From Rhizobium sp. JAB6 (GTDB lineage: Bacteria > Pseudomonadota > Alphaproteobacteria > Rhizobiales > Rhizobiaceae), in assembly GCF_003024605.1 (NCBI RefSeq), contig NZ_PYJQ01000009.1, positions 1,054,001-1,118,000 of the forward strand: a stretch of 64,000 nt of DNA. Reading direction: 5' to 3'. The notes under the pieces are model-generated. The model saw only the letters and a list, made by a program, of their open reading frames with translations. It did not search any database and was not told the DNA's origin. How positions within the stretch are numbered: the first letter of the stretch is position 1; each line of letters starts with the position of its first letter. Positions 8,852 through 18,189 of this stretch are shown one piece after another. The translations under genes were made by a program, and so were the position numbers.

Positions 8852-8912
8852 CTAGAGCATGTCACGCAAATGTGGACAGCGGTTTTGCCACGACGGCATG
8901 CGCAAAAGTGTG
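8852..8912. repeat. rhizobial intergenic repeat, AGAGCATG type
   Basis: The stretch opens CTAGAGCATGTCACGCAAA, continues with a CAGCGGTTTTGC core and ends near GGCATGCGCAAAAGTG. It has the form of a short intergenic repeat common in Rhizobium and Agrobacterium (from memory, not searched). The GCATG...CATGC ends are inverted. A related copy sharing CTAGAGCA and the GCAGCGGTTT-like core lies at 53851. Confidence 0.55.
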
Positions 8913-8941
8913 GGAAGCGAATCTGAAGGATCGCGACACAC

Positions 8942-9559
8942 TTAAACGATCATGCCGATACGGCCGCTCGCGACCTTGTCTTCCACCCAGCGGCGCTCAT
9001 CCAGCCAGGCATGGCGCCTCCAGCCTTCCCAGCTGAAGCCGCACAGCTTCACGTCCCATTCGTCGGCAGGCAATCGTGACAGGGCATATCGAATGCCGAA
9101 GAAGCCGGTGCTCGGGAAGAGCTGGTGCATCCGGCATTGGTTCACGCCGAGTTCCTTGCAGCCTTCGATGTAGAACTGCGGCGGCATGATGCGGATTTCC
9201 TTGCCGGCCGCGCCGACCAATTCGATCGTCCGCATCGTCCAATCGCTCCTCCTACCCTTGAGGCGCGAGAGAAGATTGGGCTTGGGGTGATATCTGCGGA
9301 TGATATCGGGATGATAGGCCAGCACGACCTCTTTAGCGGCAATGAAAGTCGGACTTGTCAGAAAGGCAGGGTCCGTCAATCGACGCTGCATCGGCTTGCT
9401 GGAAGCCGCAAGCATGAGAATATCGGTGCGTGATCCGCTCATCCCGATCGAGGCTTTCGGCTCGTTGAAGCGCATTGCGAATTCCGCATTGTCCACGACC
9501 TCGGAAAGGTCGCGGTCCAGCTTGCCATTGCCGATGATAATTGCCGTCTTGCGGGTCAA
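8942..9559 (-). CDS. GT29 (sialyltransferase)-like protein
   Basis: 205 aa. The sequence resembles the GT29 fold: an N-terminal IIIGNGKLDRDL (7-18), an AEFAMRFNEP block (25-34) like the sialyl L motif (VGNG...IDxxDxVxRFN), and FPSTGFFGIRYAL (148-160) like the S motif (PSTGxxxL). Rhizobial homologues, as I recall, have been labelled 'urease operon accessory protein', a name with no visible basis here because no urease genes are present. There is no signal peptide or membrane anchor. With the neighbouring GT25 and deacetylase, a role in surface glycan modification is plausible. Donor and acceptor are unknown. Confidence 0.65.
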   Translation of the reverse strand: MTRKTAIIIGNGKLDRDLSEVVDNAEFAMRFNEPKASIGMSGSRTDILMLAASSKPMQRRLTDPAFLTSPTFIAAKEVVLAYHPDIIRRYHPKPNLLSRLKGRRSDWTMRTIELVGAAGKEIRIMPPQFYIEGCKELGVNQCRMHQLFPSTGFFGIRYALSRLPADEWDVKLCGFSWEGWRRHAWLDERRWVEDKVASGRIGMIV

Positions 9560-9789
9560 ATATGGACATCCACCAGGTCTAAAACCGCCGACCTAACGAA
9601 GCCAAATGAAGCGAAACTGAATGACGGTCAGGCAAGGATACATAATTCCTGACACGAACCTGAAAGCCGTCGCGATGTCACCCGCAAGCAACAGCAGTGC
9701 CTGAGAATCGAACTTCAGCTCAGATTTATCGACAGCTTGCGAGCGCGCAAGCCCGATTGCGACCTCGAAGGGATGATCTCCTGCCGAAT

Positions 9790-9813
9790 CAAAAAGGAGC
9801 CCAAACGGGCTCC
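9790..9813 (-). terminator. Rho-independent terminator of the DUF882 gene
   Basis: On the minus strand a 7-bp stem (GGAGCCC with GGGCTCC) around a 4-nt loop is followed immediately by TTTTT. It lies 26 nt beyond the stop codon of the DUF882 gene. Confidence 0.85.
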
Positions 9814-9838
9814 CCGAAGCGATGACGATGCGCCTCGC

Positions 9839-11785
9839 CTATTCGACTGAATTGAACTTCTTCACCTGAAGGAAATTCACTGCCGTTCCGCTGAAGCGTT
9901 CGGGATCGATCGATGCCGTCTGCATCTTGAAACCGTCGGTGTAAACGGCAGTCGGCTGCGCCCGGAGCGTCGGGCTCACGAAGCGCGGCGCCTTGACAGG
10001 ACGGTTCACGATCTCGACCCGAGCCTTCGCGATCGCCCATTGCGAGATCATTTTCTCCGTCAGCGTCGGCGCGGTCGTCACCGTTGCTCGGCCTGAATCG
10101 GCCACAACGGCGTCCTGCTTGTTCGGCCGACCGCCCTTGGTGGCAATACCGGCGGCAATCGGACGTTCCTGAGGTGTCGTCGGCTCGAAACCGTCGTTGA
10201 AGCGACGGCTGCTGGCCTTCACCTCGTTACGAACCGGCGCAAGCGCGGCAACCTGCATCGGCATTTGCTGAGCCGGCCTCTGCTGCGGCAGGACGGCAGC
10301 AATTGCCTGCGCCGCATCGTTACCGGAGGTCAGACCATTGCCTGCCGGGGGCAGCTCATCCTTGGACGCAAGATTGTTGGATGGCTGGGTCACCGCAACC
10401 GCATTGTTGGTATCCGATCGATCCGGACGGCTTTGCTCCAGAGCCGCAATGACCGAAGGCGAAAGCGCGCCTGCATCGGCCTGGTCGTCGGCAGCCTCCT
10501 GATCGGCATCGGCTGATGCCAGCAGGCTTTCGGCCAATTCCGGACGTTGCGCCGGCACCGGAACGGCCGCCAGCTGGCCTTTCATGTCAGCCTCTGCCGA
10601 TGCAACTTCGGCATCGCCAGGCGAGCGTCGATCCAGCAAGGACGGCACGGGCACATGATAAGAGCGAAGATCGGCATATTGCGGCTGATCTCCCGTATCC
10701 GGCATGGCGGCGGCAAGCGCATCCTGAGCAGCGCTACGAGACGGCGAGACGAGAGCGGAAGCAACATCGCTGCCGGCAGGCTGATTGCCGAAGGCCGGGC
10801 GAACCTGCGGAACGGGCGCGTTTACGCTGGCGACCTGAACCTGGGCTGGAGCTGCGCTATCGTCGCCATCATCGCTGGCGGCCGGAGCCGGCTGGCCTTT
10901 GCGAGCAGCCGAAGCGACGGCCACCGGTGCCGCCGTCGTCCCGGTATCTGCGTTATCCTCTTCCTCATCCGCACCGCCGCCTCCGAACAGACGGGCAAAG
11001 AAGCCACGGCGCGGCGAAGAGGAGCTGGCGATCTGGATATCGTCGGAGGACATGCGGCGCTTGTAATCGGCGACCGCCTGCTGATAGCCCGGCAGCGGCC
11101 GGCCATCGGCTGGGATATGCATGGTCTTACCATCCGGAAAGAGGCGGACGAGATCCTGGCGATCCATGCGCGGCCATGCGCGCACGCCGCCCACATCCAT
11201 ATGGACGAAAGGCGAACCCGAAGTCGGATAATAGCCGACACCGCCCACCTGCAGCTTCATGCCGATTTCACGCAGCTTGGAAAGCTTGACGTCCGGGAGA
11301 TAGAAATCCATCGCGTTGCCGAGCATGTGCTGGCTCTTCTTGGCAACGCCGGTGTGGGCCGAACGCGTGCGCAGCATCTCGTTAGTGCCGGGCGAACGGA
11401 AACCGCAGATCACGTAGATGAATTCGTGCGAACCGCTTTCGCGGTAAACTTCCCAGATCAGATCGAACAGGCGCGGGTTCATCTTGGTGGGCTGATTCTT
11501 GCGCCAGTCGCGCAGGATGCGGTTCAGCTTCTCCAGGCCGTCCGGATCGAACTTGCCGTTGCGCTTGTAGGTGATGACGGCCTTTTCGCCGGTGTGAACG
11601 TAATAGATCTTCAGGCTGCGGGTTTCACCACCAGCCTGCGAGGGAGTGCCGACGAAAACAGGAGTAGAAACGGCCAAAGCAAGGAGGCCAATGGCTGCAA
11701 CCTTGGCCACCTTGCTAAATAGGTGAGAGCACGCAGAATGCCAGCTCAAGCTATTAGGCTTGGTATTTGCACTCAAATTCGGCAA
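9839..11785 (-). CDS. DUF882/M15-like murein endopeptidase domain protein with long disordered tail
   Basis: 648 aa. A signal or anchor segment lies at about 26-50 (VAAIGLLALAVSTPVFVG). The DUF882 (YcbK/MepK-like, M15 clan) domain spans about 57-200, with zinc ligands S-x-H153-x-x-G-x-A-x-D160 and H195-x-D197 intact. Family members cleave peptidoglycan crosslinks in the periplasm. The remaining 440 residues are low complexity, rich in Ala, Pro, Gln, Asp and Ser, with repeated PVPAQRPE/VPQVRPA-like phrases and no domain I recognise; many homologues are much shorter. The C-terminal 90 residues become less biased and may be a conserved tail. It is transcribed alone: a 175-nt upstream gap and a terminator downstream. 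Confidence 0.85.
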   Translation of the reverse strand: MPNLSANTKPNSLSWHSACSHLFSKVAKVAAIGLLALAVSTPVFVGTPSQAGGETRSLKIYYVHTGEKAVITYKRNGKFDPDGLEKLNRILRDWRKNQPTKMNPRLFDLIWEVYRESGSHEFIYVICGFRSPGTNEMLRTRSAHTGVAKKSQHMLGNAMDFYLPDVKLSKLREIGMKLQVGGVGYYPTSGSPFVHMDVGGVRAWPRMDRQDLVRLFPDGKTMHIPADGRPLPGYQQAVADYKRRMSSDDIQIASSSSPRRGFFARLFGGGGADEEEDNADTGTTAAPVAVASAARKGQPAPAASDDGDDSAAPAQVQVASVNAPVPQVRPAFGNQPAGSDVASALVSPSRSAAQDALAAAMPDTGDQPQYADLRSYHVPVPSLLDRRSPGDAEVASAEADMKGQLAAVPVPAQRPELAESLLASADADQEAADDQADAGALSPSVIAALEQSRPDRSDTNNAVAVTQPSNNLASKDELPPAGNGLTSGNDAAQAIAAVLPQQRPAQQMPMQVAALAPVRNEVKASSRRFNDGFEPTTPQERPIAAGIATKGGRPNKQDAVVADSGRATVTTAPTLTEKMISQWAIAKARVEIVNRPVKAPRFVSPTLRAQPTAVYTDGFKMQTASIDPERFSGTAVNFLQVKKFNSVE

Positions 11786-11960
11786 TTCGATCCCCGTCCG
11801 ACAGACAATGTCGCATCGTGTTCCAAATGGCTGTCAATTGCGGTGACACGATGGCAAAAATGCCACACATAGTCGCCCCCTTCATACATGGTGAACGATG
11901 CACTAACAAGTGCTTTACGACGGGTAACAAAATATGCTTGCCTAAACGTTAAGCTTTTCC

Positions 11961-13541
11961 TCATGCCGCGCTTTTTTGCGGATCATCCGGGTCGATGCCA
12001 TAGTCCTTCAACTTGCGATAGAGCGTTGAGCGGCCGATACCGAGCTTCCTGGCCACCTGACTCATCTGTCCGCGGTAGAATTTGAGGGCAAATCGGATCA
12101 ATTCCTCCTCGACATCCGCCAGCTTTCTCACGTCGCCTAAAGTGTTCGTGCTGACGATGACGTTGTCGGAAGCACCGGCCGGGGCCTCGGCAGAAACAAG
12201 CGGAGGAGTTGCAGCTGACCCCTGCGAAACCTCGTAAGGGATCCGTTCGCTTCTTTCAGCCGCGATAGCATCCGCAGAAGAGATATGCGAATTGTCCACA
12301 ACCAGGGTCGGATGCTCGGCGGCAAAATAACCCGGCAGCTGCGCGGCGATCTGCGGAAAATCCCTATCAAGCAGTTCCGGCCCTTCCGACAGGACGACCG
12401 CGCGGAAGATCGCGTTTTCGAGCTGGCGGATGTTGCCCGGCCAGTCATAGGCCGTCAGCAATGCAAGAGCATCCTTGCTGATACCGAGCGGGCGATCGAG
12501 CTTCTGTTCCAGTGCGAACCGGTCGACAAAAGCGCGCGCCAGATGCGGGATATCCTCCTTACGGCGGCGCAGGGCCGGCATGGTGATCGGGAAGACGTTG
12601 AGGCGATAATAGAGATCCTCGCGGAATCGCCCTGCCTTGACCTCTTCGATCAGATCCTTGTTGGTGGCCGAAATCAGCCGGACATTGACCTTCTGCGCGA
12701 CACGTGCGCCGACGGTCTCGATTTCGCCCTGCTGCACGGCGCGCAAAAGCTTGACCTGGACCTCCAGCGGCAGATCGCCGATCTCGTCGAGAAATAGCGT
12801 GCCGCCATCGGCTTCCATAAACTTGCCGACATGGCGTTCGGTCGCACCCGTGAACGCGCCCTTTTCGTGTCCGAAAAGGATGCTTTCGACGAGATTGTGC
12901 GGGATCGCACCGCAGTTGACGGTCACGAACGGCTTGCCGGCACGATCGCTGGCGGCCTGGATGGCGCGGGCCACCAGTTCCTTGCCGACGCCCGATTCGC
13001 CCTCCAGAACCACCGGAATGTTCGATTGCGCCGCCCGATGGGCGAGATCGATCACGCGCATCATCGCCGGGCTTGCCGAGACGATGTCGTCGAAGGTGAT
13101 GCTGCTCGAGCGCGATTTGCGTCCGGCACGAGCCTTCGCCTCGCGCTGGTCGAGCTTCAGGGCGTTGGCGATCGACGCGGCGATGCGCTCCGGCGACACG
13201 GGCTTGACGACGAAATCGAAGGCGCCGGCGCGCATAGCCTGCACCACGGTATCGATGCCACCCTGCCCTGTCTGCACGATGACGGGCAGGTCTATGCCCA
13301 TATCGTTCAGCGCGCCCAAGAACTCGAGGCCGTTCATTTCCGGCATCATGAGATCGAGCACGATCACGTTGATCTGATCGTTGCCACGCTTCAGGAACTC
13401 TAGGCCGAGACGGCCATTTTCTGCCAAATGGGCAACGTGTCCGTGCCGCTCGATGGCATTCTTCAGCAGACGGCGTTGAATCGGATCATCCTCGACAACG
13501 AGAATCTGCGCGCCCCCCTTGGCGCTATTGTAAACGGTCAT
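11961..13541 (-). CDS. sigma-54-dependent response regulator (receiver-AAA+-Fis)
   Basis: 526 aa NtrC-type activator. The receiver domain spans 12-130 (acidic pair at 18-19, phospho-acceptor D63 in VLDLMMPEM). The AAA+ domain has Walker A GESGVGKE (181-188), the sigma-54 contact loop GAFTGA (228-233) and Walker [10 protein letters not shown]. After a variable linker a Fis-type helix-turn-helix ends the protein (about 480-515, [17 protein letters not shown]). All parts needed to remodel sigma-54 holoenzyme are present. No histidine kinase is adjacent, so it is an orphan by context. I cannot assign it to NtrC, NtrX or DctD; the sequence after the AAA+ domain is unlike those. Confidence 0.9.
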   Translation of the reverse strand: MTVYNSAKGGAQILVVEDDPIQRRLLKNAIERHGHVAHLAENGRLGLEFLKRGNDQINVIVLDLMMPEMNGLEFLGALNDMGIDLPVIVQTGQGGIDTVVQAMRAGAFDFVVKPVSPERIAASIANALKLDQREAKARAGRKSRSSSITFDDIVSASPAMMRVIDLAHRAAQSNIPVVLEGESGVGKELVARAIQAASDRAGKPFVTVNCGAIPHNLVESILFGHEKGAFTGATERHVGKFMEADGGTLFLDEIGDLPLEVQVKLLRAVQQGEIETVGARVAQKVNVRLISATNKDLIEEVKAGRFREDLYYRLNVFPITMPALRRRKEDIPHLARAFVDRFALEQKLDRPLGISKDALALLTAYDWPGNIRQLENAIFRAVVLSEGPELLDRDFPQIAAQLPGYFAAEHPTLVVDNSHISSADAIAAERSERIPYEVSQGSAATPPLVSAEAPAGASDNVIVSTNTLGDVRKLADVEEELIRFALKFYRGQMSQVARKLGIGRSTLYRKLKDYGIDPDDPQKSAA

Positions 13542-13761
13542 TGGTGCCTCACTTCATGCGAAACCTGACACGAACATTCGCAGAAAGGCTTGAACATGAA
13601 GTTTTGCCAAATCATCGCATTTTAATCATTATGACGAATATAAAATTGCTTATGATTCAACCGCCGATGCAGGGAAATCAGGCCTTGCGGCGGCCTATCC
13701 AGCCGACTAGACACGAACGGATCGGACGATCCGAAAAATAAAAGCAGAGGAAATATCGCCC

Positions 13762-15606
13762 ATGAGCCCGACCTCGCTCCGCCACTCCCTTAACTTCTCC
13801 GCAAGCCCGGCCGCCGGCCAGGCGCTCGGCGAGCTGCCCGCCTGGAAGCTCAGCGATCTCTATCCATCCGCGACTTCGCCGGAATTCCTTGGAGACATCG
13901 AAAAGGCCGGCAAAATGGCGATTGCCTTCGAGGAAAAATGGAAGGGCAAGCTTACCGAAGCTGCCGCCAAATCCGGTGACGCCGGCATTGGCGCCGCCAT
14001 CAAGGAGTATGAGGCGCTCGACGATATCATGGGCCGGCTCGGCTCCTATGCCGGGCTCACTTATTTCTCCAACACCATCGATCCGGCCAACGGCAAACTC
14101 TATGGCGACGTTCAGGCGAAGCTGACGGACTACGCCGCACATCTGTTGTTCTTCCCGCTGGAACTGAACCGCATCGACGACGCTGTCATGGATGCCTGCA
14201 TGGCGAACGACGCCATCGCCGGTCACTACCGCCCGTGGATCGTCGACCTGCGCCAGGACAAGCCGCATCAGCTCGACGACAAGCTCGAGCAACTGTTCCT
14301 TGAAAAGTCGATGACGAGCGCTGCCGCCCTCAACCGGCTGTTCGACGAAACGATGGCGGAACTGCGCTTCGAGATCGACGGCGAGAAGCAGCCGCTGGAG
14401 GTCGCCCTGAACATGCTGCAGGAGCAGGACCCCGAAGTGCGCCGCAAGGCCGCAATCGCGCTTGCCGAAACCTTCAAGGCGAACCTGCGCACCTTCACGC
14501 TGATCACCAATACGCTTGCAAAGGATAAGGAAATTTCCGACCGTTGGCGCGGCTTCGAGGATATTGCCGATAGCAGGCATCTCGCCAATCGCGTCGAGCG
14601 CGAGGTCGTCGACGCCTTGGCGGCTGCCGTGCGCGACGCCTATCCGCGCCTCTCGCACCGTTATTACAAGATGAAGGCCAAGTGGCTCGGCATGGACCGG
14701 ATGAATTTCTGGGACCGCAACGCGCCGCTGCCGGAAACGCCCAATGCGCTGATCCCCTGGAAGGACGCCAGGGAAACGGTTCTTTCCGCCTACGGCAATT
14801 TCGCGCCGGAAATGGCCGCCATTGCCAAGCGCTTCTTCGATGAGGAATGGATCGATGCGCCGGTGCGCCCCGGCAAAGCGCCGGGCGCATTCGCGCACCC
14901 GACCGTCCCGTCGGCCCATCCCTATGTCCTCGTCAATTACATGGGCAAGCCGCGCGATGTCATGACGCTGGCCCACGAACTCGGCCATGGCGTGCATCAG
15001 GTGCTGGCCGGCGGCCAGGGCGCGCTGATGTGCCAGACGCCGCTGACATTGGCCGAAACGGCGTCCGTTTTCGGCGAGATGCTGACCTTCCGCGCGCTGC
15101 TCGACAAGACCACCGACAAGCGCGAGCGCAAGGCGATGCTCGCCCAGAAGGTCGAGGACATGATCAATACGGTCGTGCGCCAGATCGCCTTCTATGAATT
15201 CGAGCGCAAGGTGCATACCGCCCGCAAGAATGGTGAGCTGACATCTGAGAATATCGGCGAGCTGTGGCTCTCCGTGCAGGAGGAGAGCCTGGGCCCGGCG
15301 ATCAAGATCTCCGAGGGCTACGAGACCTACTGGGCCTATATCCCCCATTTCATCCACTCGCCCTTCTACGTCTATGCCTATGCCTTTGGCGATTGCCTAG
15401 TGAACTCGCTCTATGCCGTCTACCGCAACGCCGAAAAAGGCTTCCAGGAAAAGTATTTCGAGCTCCTGAAGGCCGGCGGCACCAAGCATCACTCCGAACT
15501 CCTGAAGCCTTTCGGCCTCGACGCAACCGATCCGTCGTTCTGGAGCAAGGGCTTGTCGATGATCGAAGGGCTGATCGACGAGCTGGAAGCGTTAGATAAG
15601 AACTGA
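13762..15606 (+). CDS. pepF: M3 family oligoendopeptidase F
   Basis: 614 aa zinc metallopeptidase of the thimet family that cleaves short peptides in the cytoplasm. The zinc motif is H405-E-L-G-H409, within LAHELGHGVHQ, and the downstream third-ligand region ETASVFGEM follows about 25 residues later. The N-terminal helical half starts at LPAWKLSDLYP, as in PepF proteins. The start has AGAGGA upstream. Length fits the family (about 600 aa). A pair of inverted REP-like units follows the gene. Likely role: peptide turnover after proteolysis. Confidence 0.92.
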   Translation: MSPTSLRHSLNFSASPAAGQALGELPAWKLSDLYPSATSPEFLGDIEKAGKMAIAFEEKWKGKLTEAAAKSGDAGIGAAIKEYEALDDIMGRLGSYAGLTYFSNTIDPANGKLYGDVQAKLTDYAAHLLFFPLELNRIDDAVMDACMANDAIAGHYRPWIVDLRQDKPHQLDDKLEQLFLEKSMTSAAALNRLFDETMAELRFEIDGEKQPLEVALNMLQEQDPEVRRKAAIALAETFKANLRTFTLITNTLAKDKEISDRWRGFEDIADSRHLANRVEREVVDALAAAVRDAYPRLSHRYYKMKAKWLGMDRMNFWDRNAPLPETPNALIPWKDARETVLSAYGNFAPEMAAIAKRFFDEEWIDAPVRPGKAPGAFAHPTVPSAHPYVLVNYMGKPRDVMTLAHELGHGVHQVLAGGQGALMCQTPLTLAETASVFGEMLTFRALLDKTTDKRERKAMLAQKVEDMINTVVRQIAFYEFERKVHTARKNGELTSENIGELWLSVQEESLGPAIKISEGYETYWAYIPHFIHSPFYVYAYAFGDCLVNSLYAVYRNAEKGFQEKYFELLKAGGTKHHSELLKPFGLDATDPSFWSKGLSMIEGLIDELEALDKN

Positions 15607-15657
15607 GCTGAAGAGAAGCAGGACAGGCGCGTCTGCCATTGCTGCAGCTTTCTGCAT

Positions 15658-15800
15658 GCCCCTCACCCTAGCCCTCTTCCCGCTTGCGGGGAGAGGGGAC
15701 TGGCTCAGCATTCACCGCATCGTTCTTTGCAGACGACGGTGTAGCAGCTGCGGTAACTCCCTCTCCCCGCATTGACGGGGAGAGGGTTGGGGTGAGGGGC
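15658..15800. repeat. pair of inverted REP-like palindromic units
   Basis: Two about 43-bp units lie head to head. The left one (15658-15699) begins GCCCCTCACCCTAGCCCTC; the right one (15758-15800) is its inverted copy, ending TTGGGGTGAGGGGC. Each also has its own internal hairpin (CTCTTCCCG...CGGGGAGAG and CTCTCCCCG...CGGGGAGAG). The two could pair across the 58-nt spacer. This GC-rich motif is a common intergenic repeat in Rhizobiales. It may also limit read-through between pepF and pabB. Confidence 0.8.
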
Positions 15801-15873
15801 CAGGCACGGAAGTTGCGGCAATGGCGGACGTACCTGACAATCGACATAACAACGACCCGATAGACACCCGCGC

Positions 15874-17034
15874 ATGGCCGACGCCATACCCTACGTCCTC
15901 TTCAGGGACGACAGCACAGGACAGGTGATGCTCTTTGCCGAACCGGCCGAGATCATTACGGCCCATACGCGCGGGCAATTCTTCGATACCCTCCATCGAA
16001 TGGAAGATGCCAGGCAACGGGGACAGTGGCTCGCCGGCTATATCGCCTATGAGGCCGGCCATCTCTTCGAGGAAAAACTCGCGCCCTTCGCCGAGGAAAA
16101 CAGGGAAACGCCTCTGCTTTGCTTTGGCGTTTTCGATGCCCCGGCGGCGGATGATCATCCGGTTGCTCAGCCCGCGCAGCGCCCGGAAAACCAGGAATTT
16201 CTCACAGAGCCGAAAGCGGCCTGGAATTTCGAGACCTATCAGGAGCGCTTCGACAGGCTGCACCAGCATCTGCGCCTCGGCAACTGCTATCAGGCAAACC
16301 TCACCATGCCGATCCATGCCCGCTGGAACGGCGATCCCCGCGCCGCCTTCTGGTCGCTGATCGAACGGCAGCCGGTGAAATACGGCGCGCTCGTCGATCT
16401 CGGCGGCCCGATCATCCTGTCGCGCTCGCCGGAGCTTTTCTTCCGCACGGACAGGGACGGCTGGATCGAGACGCATCCGATGAAGGGCACGGCCAAGCGG
16501 GGCGTGAATGCTGCCGAAGATGAAGTTATCATCGCCGCCATGCTCGCCGACGAGAAGACGCAGGCCGAAAACCGCATGATCGTCGACTTGCTTCGCAACG
16601 ATATCTCGCGCATCACCGAAGTCGGCACGCTGGATGTCCCAAAGCTCTTCGAGATCGAGACCTATCCCACCCTGCACCAGATGGTCAGCCATGTGCAGGC
16701 GAAGCTGCTTTCGGGCATATCGATCCGCGACATCCTTGCGGCGCTCTTTCCCTGCGGCTCGATTACCGGTGCGCCGAAGATGCGGGCAATGGAAATCCTG
16801 CACGATCTCGAAGACGGCCCGCGCGACGCCTATTGCGGCGCGATCGGCATGATCTCGCCTGATGGAGCCATGCGCTTTTCGGTGGCGATCCGCACGATCA
16901 CGCTTTTCGAAGACGGCCGCGCGGTGTTCAATGTCGGCGGAGGCATCGTCTTCGATTCGACGGCGGAGGCGGAATATGAGGAATGCCTCCTCAAGGCTCG
17001 CTTCGCCGTGGGGGACAGATGGATCGACCGGTAG
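15874..17034 (+). CDS. pabB: aminodeoxychorismate synthase component I
   Basis: 386 aa chorismate-binding enzyme. It converts chorismate plus ammonia (from a PabA glutaminase) to 4-amino-4-deoxychorismate for folate synthesis. Family blocks: PMKGTAKRG with the catalytic Lys (K204), NRMIVDLLRND about 30 residues later, and GSITGAPKMRAMEI (about 294-307). Lys in P-x-K-G-T distinguishes PabB from anthranilate synthase, which has Thr or Ser there. It is at the short end for PabB, lacking an extended N-terminus. The end overlaps the start of the pabC-like gene by 16 nt, so the pair is translationally coupled. Confidence 0.9.
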   Translation: MADAIPYVLFRDDSTGQVMLFAEPAEIITAHTRGQFFDTLHRMEDARQRGQWLAGYIAYEAGHLFEEKLAPFAEENRETPLLCFGVFDAPAADDHPVAQPAQRPENQEFLTEPKAAWNFETYQERFDRLHQHLRLGNCYQANLTMPIHARWNGDPRAAFWSLIERQPVKYGALVDLGGPIILSRSPELFFRTDRDGWIETHPMKGTAKRGVNAAEDEVIIAAMLADEKTQAENRMIVDLLRNDISRITEVGTLDVPKLFEIETYPTLHQMVSHVQAKLLSGISIRDILAALFPCGSITGAPKMRAMEILHDLEDGPRDAYCGAIGMISPDGAMRFSVAIRTITLFEDGRAVFNVGGGIVFDSTAEAEYEECLLKARFAVGDRWIDR

Positions 17035-17663
17035 AGGATTTTTCCCTGATCGAGACGCTGCGCTACGAGCCGGAAACCGGCTTCGTGCGTCTGCGCCTGC
17101 ATCTCGCCCGGCTGCAGCGTTCCGCCCGCCGCCTCGGCTTTTCCGCGCCGCAGAACGTGCTTCGCAAGCTGGAGCAGGCGGTGACAGGCGCCGCTGCGCC
17201 CTTGCGAGTGCGGCTGACGCTGGACCGCGACGGCAAGACGGAAGTGACGACTGCTCCCTTTGTCCCGCTGCCACCCGACACCGTCTGGCGTGTCCGCATC
17301 GCCGCAACCCGGCTCGATTCCGCCGACAAGCTGCTGCGCGTCAAGACCACGCGCCGCGCCGTTTATGAAGCCGCGCGCGCGGAATACCGGCCCGACGAAG
17401 CAGACGAAGTGCTGCTGCTCAGTGAGAAGGATGAGGTTTGCGAGGGAACGATCACCTCGATCTTCCTTGAAGACGGTGGGGGCCTGTTCCGCACCCCTCC
17501 CATATCAGCCGGCCTGCTTGCCGGCGTTCTGCGCACCGAGCTCATCTGCCAGCGCAAGGCCCGCGTCGGCCGCATCCGCCTCGAAGACCTGAAAGATCGC
17601 CCCCTTTATGTCGGAAATTCCCTGCGCGGCCTGATCCGCGCGCAACTCTATGGAATTGATTGA
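17019..17663 (+). CDS. pabC: class IV aminotransferase, probable aminodeoxychorismate lyase
   Basis: 214 aa fold-type IV PLP enzyme. PabC releases pyruvate from aminodeoxychorismate to give p-aminobenzoate. The PLP lysine is in LLRVKTTRRAVYEAA (K109), followed by EVLLLSEKDEVCEGTITSIF (130-149) and TPPISAGLLAGVLR (159-172), matching the family's Glu-Gly-Thr and substrate-loop blocks. It is about 50 residues shorter than E. coli PabC, mainly at the N-terminus. The ATG is inside the pabB reading frame behind GGGGA, and the frame is +1 to pabB. Context with pabB makes the lyase role likely. Confidence 0.82.
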   Translation: MDRPVEDFSLIETLRYEPETGFVRLRLHLARLQRSARRLGFSAPQNVLRKLEQAVTGAAAPLRVRLTLDRDGKTEVTTAPFVPLPPDTVWRVRIAATRLDSADKLLRVKTTRRAVYEAARAEYRPDEADEVLLLSEKDEVCEGTITSIFLEDGGGLFRTPPISAGLLAGVLRTELICQRKARVGRIRLEDLKDRPLYVGNSLRGLIRAQLYGID

Positions 17664-17947
17664 TGCTCATTCTCTCGCTCACCTACCTCAAGGGCAATGA
17701 CGAAGCCGACAAGCATATGGAACCGCACATGGCCTGGGTGAAGGAGGGCTATGCCAAAGGCTGGTTTCTTGCTTCCGGCCGCAAGGTGCCGCGCACCGGC
17801 GGCATCATTTTTGCCCGCGGCGAGCGTGCCGAACTGGAGACCTATGTCGCCGCCGACCCCTTCACGATCCACGGTGTCGCCGCTTATGAAGTCCAGGAAA
17901 TCGCCCTCACCACCGTCGTCGACGGATTGGAAGGCCTGAAGGCCTAA
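17663..17947 (+). CDS. YciI family protein
   Basis: 94 aa. YciI proteins are small ferredoxin-like (dimeric alpha/beta barrel) proteins related to muconolactone isomerase; a few have hydrolase or dehydrochlorinase activity, most are uncharacterised. Visible features are the HMEPHMAWV block (18-26) with the conserved His, GGIIFARGE (47-55) and the AADPFTIHGVAAYE segment near 65-78. The ATG overlaps the pabC stop in TGATG, so it is the third gene of a coupled pabB-pabC-yciI operon. Its role in folate synthesis, if any, is unknown. Confidence 0.85.
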   Translation: MLILSLTYLKGNDEADKHMEPHMAWVKEGYAKGWFLASGRKVPRTGGIIFARGERAELETYVAADPFTIHGVAAYEVQEIALTTVVDGLEGLKA

Positions 17948-17950
17948 GCG

Positions 17951-17982
17951 ACGGAATGCGGTTGCCTTCCATCGCATTCCGT
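17951..17982. terminator. hairpin after the pabB-pabC-yciI operon
   Basis: A perfect 10-bp inverted repeat (ACGGAATGCG with CGCATTCCGT) has a 12-nt loop and starts 4 nt after the yciI stop. No T-tract follows, so it may be a 3'-end stabiliser rather than a true intrinsic terminator. Confidence 0.5.
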
Positions 17983-18189
17983 TAATGTCAGCCAAAACCA
18001 ACCTTGAGGGCAACAAACCCGTCGCATAAGGCGTGTATGTTGGGCCCACTTGACTTTGCCTGGCTAACTCTCGACAGCTCTTTATTGTGACATCAAATTA
18101 TGATTAGAGCCGCTCACCCCGCGTTTTCGCGCAAACTCTAACTAGATTTCGTGAACCGAACGGCGTCCTGCCTTTCGAAGGAGAAAAGA

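Noticed and set aside
13678..15357. A 559-codon minus-strand frame opposite pepF
   Set aside because: Antisense to a zinc peptidase with an intact HExxH; no independent evidence.
15658..15800. Possible insertion-sequence remnant ends
   Set aside because: The inverted units lack transposase sequence or target duplication and match the dispersed REP-like type.
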